Under the pieces are notes generated by a model. That model had not been told where the DNA came from, did no database searches, and worked only from the letters and a program-made list of their open reading frames with translations. DNA of 64,000 nucleotides from Cyanobacteria bacterium SZAS-4 (GTDB lineage Bacteria; Cyanobacteriota; Vampirovibrionia; Obscuribacterales; Obscuribacteraceae), in contig JAFEAT010000010.1 in NCBI GenBank assembly GCA_018266255.1, positions 124,001 through 188,000 of the forward strand, in the 5' to 3' direction. Each line of letters opens with the position of its first letter. The first letter of the stretch is position 1. Positions 26,916 to 35,922 of this stretch are shown here, piece by piece. The position numbers and the translations under genes were made by a program.

Positions 26916-29171
26916 TCAAGCTGCTCGCCGTGTTTGCAAGAATGAATACTTGGTGGTGTCGATATTGGCTGTATTAGCTGTCAGAGTGGATCTAATTGTC
27001 TTTTGGGACAAGCTTGTGTTTGCCGAATCCAACGCAGCTTGCAGGCTAGCACCTGTCTTCATCAACGATTGAGCCACTTCGAGATTTCCGCTGTTCATGC
27101 AGGCGCCGATCAATCCCTGTACGTCGCAAATGCTTGATTGTAGAAGAGCGATGTCGCCGAAGGTAATTGTGCCGTTGGCAGCTTTGCCTGCAACAGCGCT
27201 TGCAATGCTCATCGCTGTAGCCAGTGCCGATGTAGCTTGTTGAGCGACTGATTCCTGGTCTGAACCAGCGCGGGCGATGCGTCCATCGGCGAGGGTAACT
27301 GTACCGTCGTGTGCGAACTTGGTTCCGTCAGCGAATTGGATGTCGTTGTCAGCGCTGACTTTGATGCCGTTGCTGGTGGCGATGCTTCCATCGTGACCGA
27401 TGAAATCATTGGTGACTCTATCGGTGGTGCCTTGCTTGGTGGTAATTACGTCGTCGGTGCTAAGTGATTTGTCGTCGATTACTACGATGGGCCTTGGCTT
27501 GTCACCGGGCTTGTGGTCCTTCGGCTCAGGCTCGGCTATCGTGCTCTTGTGAGTGTCCCATTCATAGGTCGATTGATAACCACCGAGCAGTGTTGATGTC
27601 GATGTGTTGGCGCCGGTTGTCACCATCGTTACTTCGACTTTGGTTGGAGTCGTAGCTGGGGTGACCGGGTGCACGAGGCTTGGAATAAAGCCTGTGGGAG
27701 CAGGAACTGGCTCATCAACGATTTCATCGGTACCGCCCACGACTTTGCCGTCGCGAACGGTCAAGAATGCACCGTCGCCCAGGTGCAATTTGTTGTCCTG
27801 GTCGATGCCGCTGAGCATTGTAATAGCTGCCTTTACGGGAGCTGTGATCTTGTCGCTGTTAACGTCGACTTCTTGTGAGGCGCCGCCGTCTTCGATCATG
27901 TAGATTTTGCGATCTTGAGCTTTGCGAACAATAGTGGTCTTGCCGATTTGAACGAACGCATCGCTCGAAGCCATCATTCCAACCGTTTCGCCAGAAGACA
28001 AAGTTCTCGAGACGCCGTCGCTGTATACATCCCACTCCTTGCCTGAAGCGACGACTCTTCGTGCGCTGTTGCAGTGGTCCATCATTCCGCCAGACAGGTG
28101 GCGTCTCATCTGATCGCCGTTAATCAGAGTTTGATTTTCTTCTTGTAGTTCGCTGGCAATTACGGATACTGGGCGGGTGCCGATTAGCGTGCCGTCTTTG
28201 TTGAAGATCTTGTACTCACCATTTTCTTCAACAACGCGAACACCCTGTTTTGTGTTCCATGCTTGAGTGTTTGTGTTGGTGTTTTGCTCGTAGGCGACGC
28301 GGTCTCCAACAACTTCTTGAACGACTCCTGCAGCTGTATCTTTTACGATTTTGCGATCGCCATGTTGAATTTCAGTGTGTCCGCCAGTCTGTGTTGTGAC
28401 AGTGCCGTCGGCTTCGGTGTGCGTCGCTGTGTTGCCTTCGATTTTGGTTTGACCAGGCTTGCCTGCTTCGGTTTGAGCGTCTCCGGTCTTAGGCAGTTTG
28501 GTGTCGTATGCAGTGCGCTGGAACTCAACACCATTTGCGTCGACGTGTGCTTTTGGAACAATGCCATCGACAGAAGCAACTGTTGTTTGTTTGGCTTCAG
28601 TCGGCTTCGCAGATTTTTCTGCACCGGCGCCTGTTGCTGTGGTGGCTGTCGATGCTGCTGGCGTGTCGCCTTTGTTGGCGTTTTCTTTCGCGCTGATGAT
28701 CTGTTTCCATTCATCAGTTGAGACATATTTGAAGATGTCGTCTTTTTTCTTTGGTTGCGCGTCTGACGTGACCGCGTTTGCTACGGCTGCAGCACCTACC
28801 AGGGCGCCCAGTCCAGGAATCATCGACGCCATGCTCGTGGTTGCTGCAACCTTGAAGATGTCGCCAGAGGTGCTGCTTTTAAAGACGTTTTCGCCGATTG
28901 AAACTAGTGACTTCGCTTCTGCGATTCCTGGCAAAAAAGAAGATACGGTGGTGGCGAGTGAACCGGCCAGGGAGCCAGCGCCCGAGATGAGCTTTTTTGC
29001 TTCGTCTTCAGTCGATTGCAGAGCCAACCCTGGAAGGCTCACAGCGGTAGATACAGCCTTCTCTCCAGCATGAACCAGGCTGCCCAGTCCGTCTTCTGCC
29101 ATCTTCTCTACAGAGCCAGCCAAATGCAGCCCTTCAGAGGCTACTGATTTGATGCTGTCGAGAATGCTCAT
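26916..29171 (-). CDS. Large repetitive protein of unknown function
   Basis: The start at ATG 29171 gives 751 residues. The reading frame is open to 29300, but the extra residues are unlike a protein start. The N-terminus has amphipathic Ala/Gly-rich helices (GLHLAGSVEKMAEDGLGSLV, ISGAGSLAGSLATTVSSFL). The middle has repeated short beta-type units (GTVTTQTGGHTEIQHGDRKI, GEYKIFNKDGTLIGTRPVSV, IQFADGTKFAHDGTVTLADG). The C-terminus is helical (QSVAQQATSALATAMSIASA). No signal peptide is evident. The architecture recalls surface or toxin-carrier proteins, but nothing diagnostic is present. It is divergent from amrS. Confidence 0.7.
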   Translation of the reverse strand: MSILDSIKSVASEGLHLAGSVEKMAEDGLGSLVHAGEKAVSTAVSLPGLALQSTEDEAKKLISGAGSLAGSLATTVSSFLPGIAEAKSLVSIGENVFKSSTSGDIFKVAATTSMASMIPGLGALVGAAAVANAVTSDAQPKKKDDIFKYVSTDEWKQIISAKENANKGDTPAASTATTATGAGAEKSAKPTEAKQTTVASVDGIVPKAHVDANGVEFQRTAYDTKLPKTGDAQTEAGKPGQTKIEGNTATHTEADGTVTTQTGGHTEIQHGDRKIVKDTAAGVVQEVVGDRVAYEQNTNTNTQAWNTKQGVRVVEENGEYKIFNKDGTLIGTRPVSVIASELQEENQTLINGDQMRRHLSGGMMDHCNSARRVVASGKEWDVYSDGVSRTLSSGETVGMMASSDAFVQIGKTTIVRKAQDRKIYMIEDGGASQEVDVNSDKITAPVKAAITMLSGIDQDNKLHLGDGAFLTVRDGKVVGGTDEIVDEPVPAPTGFIPSLVHPVTPATTPTKVEVTMVTTGANTSTSTLLGGYQSTYEWDTHKSTIAEPEPKDHKPGDKPRPIVVIDDKSLSTDDVITTKQGTTDRVTNDFIGHDGSIATSNGIKVSADNDIQFADGTKFAHDGTVTLADGRIARAGSDQESVAQQATSALATAMSIASAVAGKAANGTITFGDIALLQSSICDVQGLIGACMNSGNLEVAQSLMKTGASLQAALDSANTSLSQKTIRSTLTANTANIDTTKYSFLQTRRAA

Positions 29172-29415
29172 TGTCTTATTGGAACCTGTCTGGCGGGCGG
29201 TTGGTTTGCTGACGACCGTATATATGCGGTTTGTTTGAATCTTGGACAGGTGCCAGAGCGATATCGCTTGGGCGCGGACACAGGGTGTTGTCTGCCCCAC
29301 GGGCTCGGGTGTTCGGGGTGCGAGAGTTAAATTAAAGAAATTACAGGTTGGATATACTGAGGGCAGGATAAGCCGGCTAAAGCCGGCGCTCCGTGAAGCG
29401 ACGCTCCCTGAGGTG

Positions 29416-30540
29416 ATGATGAGTGGGTTTGATGAGCCTGTTGGGGTGCCTGGTCGTTATTGGCACTATGTGGAAGACGGCGGCAAGATCTTTTGTGACC
29501 TTTGCCCTCGTGCCTGCGTGCTTAAAGATGGGGACAGGGGGTTTTGCTTTGTTCGGAAAAATGTTGATGGGCAGATGATGCTCACTACATATGGGCGCAG
29601 CACGGGTTTTTGCGTTGATCCGATTGAGAAGAAGCCGCTCAATCACTTTTTGCCCGGGTCCAGTGTTCTTTCGTTTGGCACGGCTGGATGCAACCTGGGC
29701 TGTCAGTTTTGTCAGAATTGGTCGATTAGTAAATCGCGCGAAATCGAACAGTTGAGTGAAATAGCTTCGCCCGAAGATATTGCGAAAGCGGCTCTGCGCT
29801 TGGGTTGTAGTAGTGTCGCTTTTACGTACAATGACCCAGTAATCTGGGCTGAATATGCCATTGATGCAGCTAAGGCCTGCCACGAAGTGGGCATCAAAGC
29901 TGTCGCCGTGACCGCTGGTTACATCACTCCTGCAGCTCGTCCAGAGTTCTATTCCGTCATGGATGCAGCCAATGTCGATTTGAAGGCGTTCACGGAACGA
30001 TTCTATGAAAAACTGACGCTATCAGCCTTAGAGCCCGTGCTCGACACGCTCAAGTGGCTGAAAGATGAATCAGACGTCTGGTTTGAGATTACAAATTTGA
30101 TCATTCCAGAAGAGAATGACTCTTTTGAAGAAATTGAGCGCATGTGCGATTGGATTGTCACCAACCTCGGAGATTCCGTTCCCATCCACTTCACGGCGTT
30201 TCATCCCGACTATCGCGTCAAGCACCGTTCACCGACGCCTCATCAAACACTGATCCGCGCCAGAGACCAGGCGGTCAAAGCAGGAATCAAGTTTGCCTAT
30301 GTCGGCAATGTCAACGATGTTGAACGGCAGAGCACTTACTGTCCGAAATGTTCCAAAATGCTGATTGAACGAGACTGGTATGAGCTTGGTCGCTACGACA
30401 TCAAAAATGCTTCCTGCAAACATTGTAAGACGCCCATTGCTGGCGTCTTCGACAAAGACAAAGGGTCGTGGGGTCGTAAGCGGATGCCTGTAGTAATCGA
30501 AAACGAAAGCGCCAGACCTCGGTATCCGGGACTTTCGTAG
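29416..30540 (+). CDS. amrS: AmmeMemoRadiSam system radical SAM enzyme AmrS
   Basis: This is a radical SAM protein of the PflA-like AmrS family. An N-terminal zinc-type Cys pair (FCDLCPRAC) precedes the radical SAM core C-X3-C-X2-C (TAGCNLGCQFCQNW). A C-terminal Cys motif (CPKCSKMLIERD, CKHC) completes the family layout. The preferred start is ATG 29416 (or ATG 29419). The frame is open to 29242, but the upstream residues are not conserved-looking. The chemistry of the AmmeMemoRadiSam set is not established, and the Memo and AMMECR1 partners are not in this window. Confidence 0.85.
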   Translation: MMSGFDEPVGVPGRYWHYVEDGGKIFCDLCPRACVLKDGDRGFCFVRKNVDGQMMLTTYGRSTGFCVDPIEKKPLNHFLPGSSVLSFGTAGCNLGCQFCQNWSISKSREIEQLSEIASPEDIAKAALRLGCSSVAFTYNDPVIWAEYAIDAAKACHEVGIKAVAVTAGYITPAARPEFYSVMDAANVDLKAFTERFYEKLTLSALEPVLDTLKWLKDESDVWFEITNLIIPEENDSFEEIERMCDWIVTNLGDSVPIHFTAFHPDYRVKHRSPTPHQTLIRARDQAVKAGIKFAYVGNVNDVERQSTYCPKCSKMLIERDWYELGRYDIKNASCKHCKTPIAGVFDKDKGSWGRKRMPVVIENESARPRYPGLS

Positions 30541-30705
30541 CAACTGACTGATTTGCATTTACAATTGAGAGGCGGAGCCTTATCCTGTTGAGGGGACGTG
30601 CGCTCACCTCTTTATCCGATGTCGACGAGCGCCTCTCTGAATTGAACGTGGTACTGGATGTGGTGCATCATTGTAACATCGTCCAGTTTTTCTCTCAGCA
30701 TCCAG

Positions 30706-30912
30706 GTGATACCAAAAGTAGTGCAACAGCTCTTTCTTCTAAGATTGATGATGTTTATAGTCGGTTCCGTTTTTCTCGGCGGCGGTCTACTTTTTGTTAA
30801 GCAATCGCTCGATGATGCAAAAAACGTGATTGAATCAGTTCTGTTCGCCCTGATGGGTGTGATGACAGGTTTGCTACTTTGCTTCTGGGCAATTGCAGGC
30901 ATCCCGGATTAA
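30706..30912 (+). CDS. Small two-helix membrane protein
   Basis: GTG at 30706 gives 68 residues with two hydrophobic helices (MMFIVGSVFLGGGLLFV and ALMGVMTGLLLCFWAIAGI). The frame is open upstream to 30658, but that section is not hydrophobic or conserved-looking. It lies 15 nt before the TPR protein gene and is probably co-transcribed with it. The family is unknown. Confidence 0.5.
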   Translation: MIPKVVQQLFLLRLMMFIVGSVFLGGGLLFVKQSLDDAKNVIESVLFALMGVMTGLLLCFWAIAGIPD

Positions 30913-30927
30913 GTGAGGATTTAAGAC

Positions 30928-31563
30928 ATGAATTTGATGCGCTCTACCCTGAGAGCTGGACTTGTATTGAGTTTAGCTGTGTCTATGGCACCCGTAGTCT
31001 GCAGCCCTGCATTCGCCAAAGACAAAGAAGGACGAGCGGGCAGCTGGAAGACCGGAGCGCAGGGCGCACCCGACCTGGCTGCTTGCAAAAAACGCGTCAA
31101 AGATAACCCAACAGACGCAGAGGCACAAAATGACCTCGGTTGGGCTTTGCGCCAGAACGGCGATTTGAAAGCTGCTGAAGTTTCCTTGAGAGAGTCAATC
31201 AAGCTCAATCCCAATCTCGGTTATTCACATTCGAACCTGAGTGTTGTTCTGCTTGACGGTGGACAGAAGGCCGAAGCTCTAACGGAAGCGCAGAAGGCTG
31301 TTGCGTTGGATGGCAAACAGGCTATCTATCATTCAGTTCTCGGAAACGCGTTGTCTGCAAACGGCGATGCTAAAAGTGCTATCAACGAATATAAAGCTGC
31401 GCTCGCCATTAAACCAGATTATGAAAATGCGATGTACAACTTGGGTCGTGTGCTCGACCAAGATGGACAGGCAACCGAGGCTAAAGCAGTATTGAGTCAA
31501 GCATTGGCGCTCGATCCTGGTGATGACCGCGTCGTTAAACTGCTCGATCAATTGATGAAATGA
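30928..31563 (+). CDS. Secreted TPR protein
   Basis: The protein has 211 residues, with signal peptide (LRAGLVLSLAVSMAPVVCSPAFA), a basic linker, then about four TPR units (AEAQNDLGWALRQNGDLKAA, AIYHSVLGNALSANGDAKSA, ENAMYNLGRVLDQDGQATEA). It is probably periplasmic. The ATG at 30928 follows GTGAGGATTTAAGAC. A Cys in the signal region (VVCSP) does not fit a lipobox well, so signal peptidase I cleavage is likelier. Confidence 0.88.
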   Translation: MNLMRSTLRAGLVLSLAVSMAPVVCSPAFAKDKEGRAGSWKTGAQGAPDLAACKKRVKDNPTDAEAQNDLGWALRQNGDLKAAEVSLRESIKLNPNLGYSHSNLSVVLLDGGQKAEALTEAQKAVALDGKQAIYHSVLGNALSANGDAKSAINEYKAALAIKPDYENAMYNLGRVLDQDGQATEAKAVLSQALALDPGDDRVVKLLDQLMK

Positions 31564-31754
31564 GAATATGTCGCAACAGTGTTGTGACGCCCATGATTTA
31601 ATCTGCCGAAATTCCGAAAGTCTTTAGATTCGCATCAGAACTAGGTTTTCCAGACTTTTGTTTTGCCATTGACGAAGAAAAAGTTATGGCTTTATCAGGT
31701 TGCGATCTCTGTTGTTAGTATTTACACAGAAGAGCACGAAGAGATGGAGCCGTC

Positions 31755-31946
31755 ATGAGCTGCGCGAAACTATTAAACGAAGTGACAGAACTCGAAAAGA
31801 CTTTTGCACTGAGTCCAGTACCCGAAATCCAAATCCCTACTGAAGCAGTGATTACGCCTAAGAAGAGAGTGATTCGTGAGTGTGCTGATTTGCGTAACTT
31901 CTGGGACGACGAATGTGAGCGCGGCTGCGTCAGCGTTTCTGCTTAA
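31755..31946 (+). CDS. Small hypothetical protein (63 aa)
   Basis: A good ribosome binding site (GAGATGGAGCC) precedes ATG 31755, and a strong hairpin terminator follows 49 nt after the stop, so this is likely a real monocistronic gene. The peptide is soluble with four Cys (C3, ECADL, DECERGC). No family is recognised. Confidence 0.55.
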   Translation: MSCAKLLNEVTELEKTFALSPVPEIQIPTEAVITPKKRVIRECADLRNFWDDECERGCVSVSA

Positions 31947-31994
31947 CGATTAAATCGTTGAGTTTTGCTCAGAGTTTTAACTGAAGAAATAAAG

Positions 31995-32025
31995 AAAAGA
32001 GGAGCAATGTGAGTGCTCCTCTTTT
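31995..32025. terminator. Bidirectional rho-independent terminator
   Basis: AAAAGAGGAGCA pairs perfectly with TGCTCCTCTTTT around a 7-nt loop (12 bp), with A-run on one side and T-run on the other. It sits between the convergent small gene (ending 31946) and the VIT/VWA gene (ending 32046), so it can serve both. Confidence 0.92.
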
Positions 32026-32045
32026 CACATTGTGGTAGCGAACCG

Positions 32046-34763
32046 CTAGTCTTGAGCGGGTTTGACCCATTCGACCGCGGTTAGCTCGCAGAGCTTCTTC
32101 AAAGACTCAATTCTTATGCGGCCAGTCACTCTCGCTTTGCCTTTAGATTTGAGTTCGAATCCAGCATCTTTGAGTTTCTTCAAGATTTCCTCAGTTACGT
32201 CCGACAGTTTGACTGTGATGTTGACGAAAGTTCCGTCGCTGCATTTCATTGCAGGAAGGGCTTTACCCGCCAATTTCGCACCCAGCAGTTTTTGCAGTTC
32301 TTTGTCGAGGTTGCTAGGGACGTTGGTCGGAATCTTGCCAGGCTTGTCGGCAGTTTTGTCGCTGTCCTCTTTTTTGCTCTCTTTCAGACTATCGCTCAGA
32401 ACTTGGACTTCTCTAGTTTTGCCTGACTTCGATTCTTCATTTGGCGTTTTCTGTCCGAGCACTCCACTGACGCGTGTTGTCGAAGACATCGGTGCGCCTG
32501 AGCTACCTTCGCCGTATGATCCTGCACCTGAACCTCCGCCACCACCCACAGGTCGAACGAACGGAGCCATTTTTGCGTAACCGCCGCCAGGTGCATAGTT
32601 GTTGTACGCCTTCATCGGCGCCATTGAGTATCTGGCAGATGGTGACAGTCCTTTCGAGTTCATGTAGGCGCCGCCGAAGGCTTGTTGTGGCATAGGCGAC
32701 GATGGCATCGGTTCTCCGAACACTCCTTCGCGGCTTACGCCGTCAGGTAGTTCGACCGGTACTGTCACTGTCTTCACGACACCATCCTTGGTGACGGTCT
32801 TTTCTTCCACAGCGACGAACGATGTGTAGTTAGTCATGATGTGGTGTTCCAGAGCTGTCTGGATGATTTCATCCTTGATCTCTTTGTTTATATTGCCTCT
32901 CTGGGCTCCTTGATAGTCTTCTGATTGAAGTCTGTCCACTTTTGCGCGTGCCCAAATCGAACCTAAAACTTCGTTGTTCTGATTGAGTTCGGGAAAGTTT
33001 ACCGCCAGCGTTTGGCTGTATGGCTTGCCGGCTGAGAACCCTTTAAGAGTGATGGTTCCTGCACCTGGCTTCAGATATCTGCCTTTGATGTAGAGCGGTT
33101 TTTCTGCCCATACATCACTAACATCTTTTGGGAATACTTCTTTCACTTCCAGTTTGCCGAAGTCGACTGAAACGTCGGTCAACACTGGTGACGAAATGCG
33201 ATCGTAGAATTTCTTTCCTACTTCGGCTCCAGATGTGTTGAGCAAAACATAGTCTGCTTCACCGCCACCTTCGGCTGCAATTCCGTCAATGAGCATGTGG
33301 TTGACACTATTGCCGGTGCCAAAGGAGAACCATCGCGAAGTGCTTCGATTCTTCTTGATCAAGCCGAGAATCTCCAGATCGTTGCCGACGTATCCATCGG
33401 TCATGAATGTGACGATGCGCAATCTGTGCTCGTCAGCAGGAATCGAGCAAGCTCTTTCAACGGCTGGCCCCATCCAGGTGCCACCATTTGCTTGCAGTTC
33501 GTCGATGAATTGATTGGCTTGAATTTTTCTTGCGCCAGTAACTTGTTGAGCTTTGTTTTCGAACAACAGCTTCTGTTGCTGAGAAAAAGCAATGATCTGG
33601 AAACTGTCTTGCGGATTCATGTGATCGACGATGTAGCGCAACGTTTCTTTGGCTTTATCCAGCGGCGCGCCGCGTTGTGAACCAGAACAGTCGATCAAGA
33701 AGATCATCTCTTTCGGTGCGATCTTATCGACAGTGACTCGTTTTGGTGGCAACAGCATTAATGTAAAATAGCCGCTTTCTGTTTTCGAATCACGATGAGT
33801 GAGATAGCCGCTCTTCAGGGCGTCTCCGGCAACATCCCAACTCAAGACGAAATCTTTATTTGGAATGGTCTCTTTATCCTTCAGAGAAACCTTTGCTTCG
33901 TCGTTGCCGACTTTGGTGACATTGATTTCGTGTAGTTTTGACGAGATGTTTTGAATTGGAACGCCCGCGTCAACATCTACATCTATGGAAATATCGTGAC
34001 CGGCTCTCGTATTCGCCTGTGTCACCGGTGGTGTTATTTTGGAAGCGTCCGCAACCGTTGTGGTGTCAGGAGCCCAGCCAGTGCCTTCCTTGCCGGTGGC
34101 ATCACCAGGAATGAATCGGGGTCCAACAACTGTCGGGAATGTGTACGAGAATTTGCTTGCGTCGTACTTAAGCAGCTCGACATAGGTAATTGTTATGTCG
34201 ATGTTGGCACCCGATTCGATGTTAGCCACCGACTGCGTAAAGATGTTGGTACGCTCCTGGTCCAACAATGAGGCTACGTGCCCTTGCGCCTTGGCATTTT
34301 CGTAAATCTGTTTTGCTTCTTCGCGTTTTTTGATCGACCCTTTAATGATGCGATTGCCCACTTTCATGGTCATGCTGTCGACAGCACCACTTTCAGACAG
34401 TGGGAAGGTGTAGATAGCCTCGATCTTATCCTTATACGGATTTGTGAATGATTGCTTGACCGTGACTTTAGCGACATATCCGGCAATTTTCGTTGAGACA
34501 CTGGTGTGCTTCAGTGCACATTGACCAAGGGGCTTGCCAGCGCTCGTCATCGCGAGCAGGCTGCCTGCACCCGCCGTTTGAGCCTGTGCCTCACCCGGCT
34601 TAGATTCAGTGGTCGGCGCCAGGGGCGACGCTTGCACAGGCAAGAGCAATGCTGGACTAGCTGCACTGAACAGTGAAAGCAAGGTTGTGTTGATCAAGAA
34701 AAACTTGCCTATTTGGCTCAACGCATCTTTGTGTGCACTTTTTGAGCCGTTCCGATGTCTCAT
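32046..34763 (-). CDS. VIT and von Willebrand factor A domain protein
   Basis: The protein has 905 residues with an N-terminal export signal (FFLINTTLLSLFSAASPALL). A VIT domain follows (KHTSVSTKIAGYVAKVTVKQ...YTFPLSESGAVDSMTMKV, residues about 80-200). The VWA domain begins at about 350 with an intact metal-ion MIDAS motif DCSGSQRG. A Gly/Pro-rich disordered region (GGGGGSGAGSYGEGSSG) and a Lys-rich linker lead to a final ~90-residue domain. It resembles inter-alpha-trypsin-inhibitor-like and marine sortase-target proteins. No LPXTG or sortase is seen. Envelope adhesion is an inference. Confidence 0.88.
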   Translation of the reverse strand: MRHRNGSKSAHKDALSQIGKFFLINTTLLSLFSAASPALLLPVQASPLAPTTESKPGEAQAQTAGAGSLLAMTSAGKPLGQCALKHTSVSTKIAGYVAKVTVKQSFTNPYKDKIEAIYTFPLSESGAVDSMTMKVGNRIIKGSIKKREEAKQIYENAKAQGHVASLLDQERTNIFTQSVANIESGANIDITITYVELLKYDASKFSYTFPTVVGPRFIPGDATGKEGTGWAPDTTTVADASKITPPVTQANTRAGHDISIDVDVDAGVPIQNISSKLHEINVTKVGNDEAKVSLKDKETIPNKDFVLSWDVAGDALKSGYLTHRDSKTESGYFTLMLLPPKRVTVDKIAPKEMIFLIDCSGSQRGAPLDKAKETLRYIVDHMNPQDSFQIIAFSQQQKLLFENKAQQVTGARKIQANQFIDELQANGGTWMGPAVERACSIPADEHRLRIVTFMTDGYVGNDLEILGLIKKNRSTSRWFSFGTGNSVNHMLIDGIAAEGGGEADYVLLNTSGAEVGKKFYDRISSPVLTDVSVDFGKLEVKEVFPKDVSDVWAEKPLYIKGRYLKPGAGTITLKGFSAGKPYSQTLAVNFPELNQNNEVLGSIWARAKVDRLQSEDYQGAQRGNINKEIKDEIIQTALEHHIMTNYTSFVAVEEKTVTKDGVVKTVTVPVELPDGVSREGVFGEPMPSSPMPQQAFGGAYMNSKGLSPSARYSMAPMKAYNNYAPGGGYAKMAPFVRPVGGGGGSGAGSYGEGSSGAPMSSTTRVSGVLGQKTPNEESKSGKTREVQVLSDSLKESKKEDSDKTADKPGKIPTNVPSNLDKELQKLLGAKLAGKALPAMKCSDGTFVNITVKLSDVTEEILKKLKDAGFELKSKGKARVTGRIRIESLKKLCELTAVEWVKPAQD

Positions 34764-35004
34764 GTTTAATCACCTCGACACTTTGCCATTTATCAAGCGT
34801 ACCTGACTGGACGCGAACATGTCTTAGGGTTATGGATAGAGTGGCGTCAGGACATAACCGCAGAGCTACCCCGAAAAGGTGAGTGACCTGGTTTCGAAGT
34901 TAACCTAAATACACCTCATGTGGGATGCCTAGTTTGCCAATGATCGACGATGTTAGTGAAAGGTATCGCAAACCAAACACGCCGTTACAATCGAGAGGGG
35001 TTCC

Positions 35005-35316
35005 ATGCGAAGAAGTTTAATCGATATGGTCAAGAGTATTTTTTATTCGCAGGTTAACGAGGCTGAGCCGGTTAAGGCTCGTGTCGAGAACGCACGTATG
35101 ACAAGCAACAGGTTGAAGGCACTGAAGCCGATAGACCCGACTAAGGAGCACAAAATTCCTCAAGCCGCTTCGCCTGTCGACCCCAACGATCCGAAAAGTA
35201 TTTCGAAGCGGGTGACGACGCTTGCGCATATGAGCCACTATCGGCTTGAGGCTTATGTGGCTACACTGCCCACTGAGAGCCTGGAAGCGTCTGAAGATTC
35301 TACTGTTCGGGTCTAA
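35005..35316 (+). CDS. Hypothetical protein (103 aa)
   Basis: The family is not recognised. ATG 35005 has a strong AGAGGGG ribosome binding site. The protein is basic at the N-terminus (MRRSLIDMVKSIFYSQVNE), Pro-rich in the middle and polar. There is no membrane segment. It ends 4 nt inside the convergent gene. It is probably a small lineage-specific cytoplasmic protein. Confidence 0.5.
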   Translation: MRRSLIDMVKSIFYSQVNEAEPVKARVENARMTSNRLKALKPIDPTKEHKIPQAASPVDPNDPKSISKRVTTLAHMSHYRLEAYVATLPTESLEASEDSTVRV

Positions 35317-35888
35317 TCAGATTCGGATTCTGAACACTCTTTGAAAATATAGAAGGCACTATTGGTGGTGCGATTGAGAATCGGTTTCCCATCCATGCCA
35401 TAACCGCGCACGGCGAATAAATTCTCCGAGTTATGCACGATAGTAATGCTTCCTGGCAAACCTATCCATGACTTTGGTGGGTGTTTCGCACATGCGTCTA
35501 ATCCATTTCGAGACAGACCGTAATCTGCGGCAACTTCGAATTGCACATAGTGTGATGTTGAGGCTGGCAGCTCTCTTGCCAGCAATTCGCTTTCGAAGTA
35601 TGGATTTTTTGTGCCGTTCAATTTGGTACGCACTGCGATATTTTCAAAATCTGCGAGTGACTGTGGAAGCTTTTTTGTGCGTTGATAATGTCTTGACAGC
35701 AATTCGCTACATTCTGTCATGCAGTCGATCATCTTAGTATCAGCCGCTTGCGTTTTGAGTTGTGCTTCCAGAAGAAGGCGGTATAGTTCCACTGGAGCAG
35801 GTGCAGCGAGCGTCTCAGGCTGTGTATGGAAGCTGGCGCAGACAAGCACCAGTACTATGCAAACTTTCGCGCGCTGAATACCATTCAT
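35313..35888 (-). CDS. Exported hypothetical protein (191 aa)
   Basis: A signal peptide (RAKVCIVLVLVCASFHTQPETLAA) precedes a soluble domain with aromatic and Cys residues (CMTECSELLSRHYQRTKKLP, DACAKHPPKSWIG, AVRGYGMDGKPIL), possibly a pilin-like or secretin-neighbour fold. No family is recognised. It is divergent from the spermidine-synthase-like gene with only 34 nt between starts. Confidence 0.65.
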   Translation of the reverse strand: MNGIQRAKVCIVLVLVCASFHTQPETLAAPAPVELYRLLLEAQLKTQAADTKMIDCMTECSELLSRHYQRTKKLPQSLADFENIAVRTKLNGTKNPYFESELLARELPASTSHYVQFEVAADYGLSRNGLDACAKHPPKSWIGLPGSITIVHNSENLFAVRGYGMDGKPILNRTTNSAFYIFKECSESESD

Positions 35889-35922
35889 AGAAAAAAGGAT
35901 ACTATAATCTCTTCTGGCAAAC

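Noticed and set aside
30588..30800. 70-codon plus-strand frame overlapping the small membrane protein
   Set aside because: TTG start, no ribosome binding site, and it ends in a frame overlapping a better hydrophobic protein. It cannot be fully excluded.
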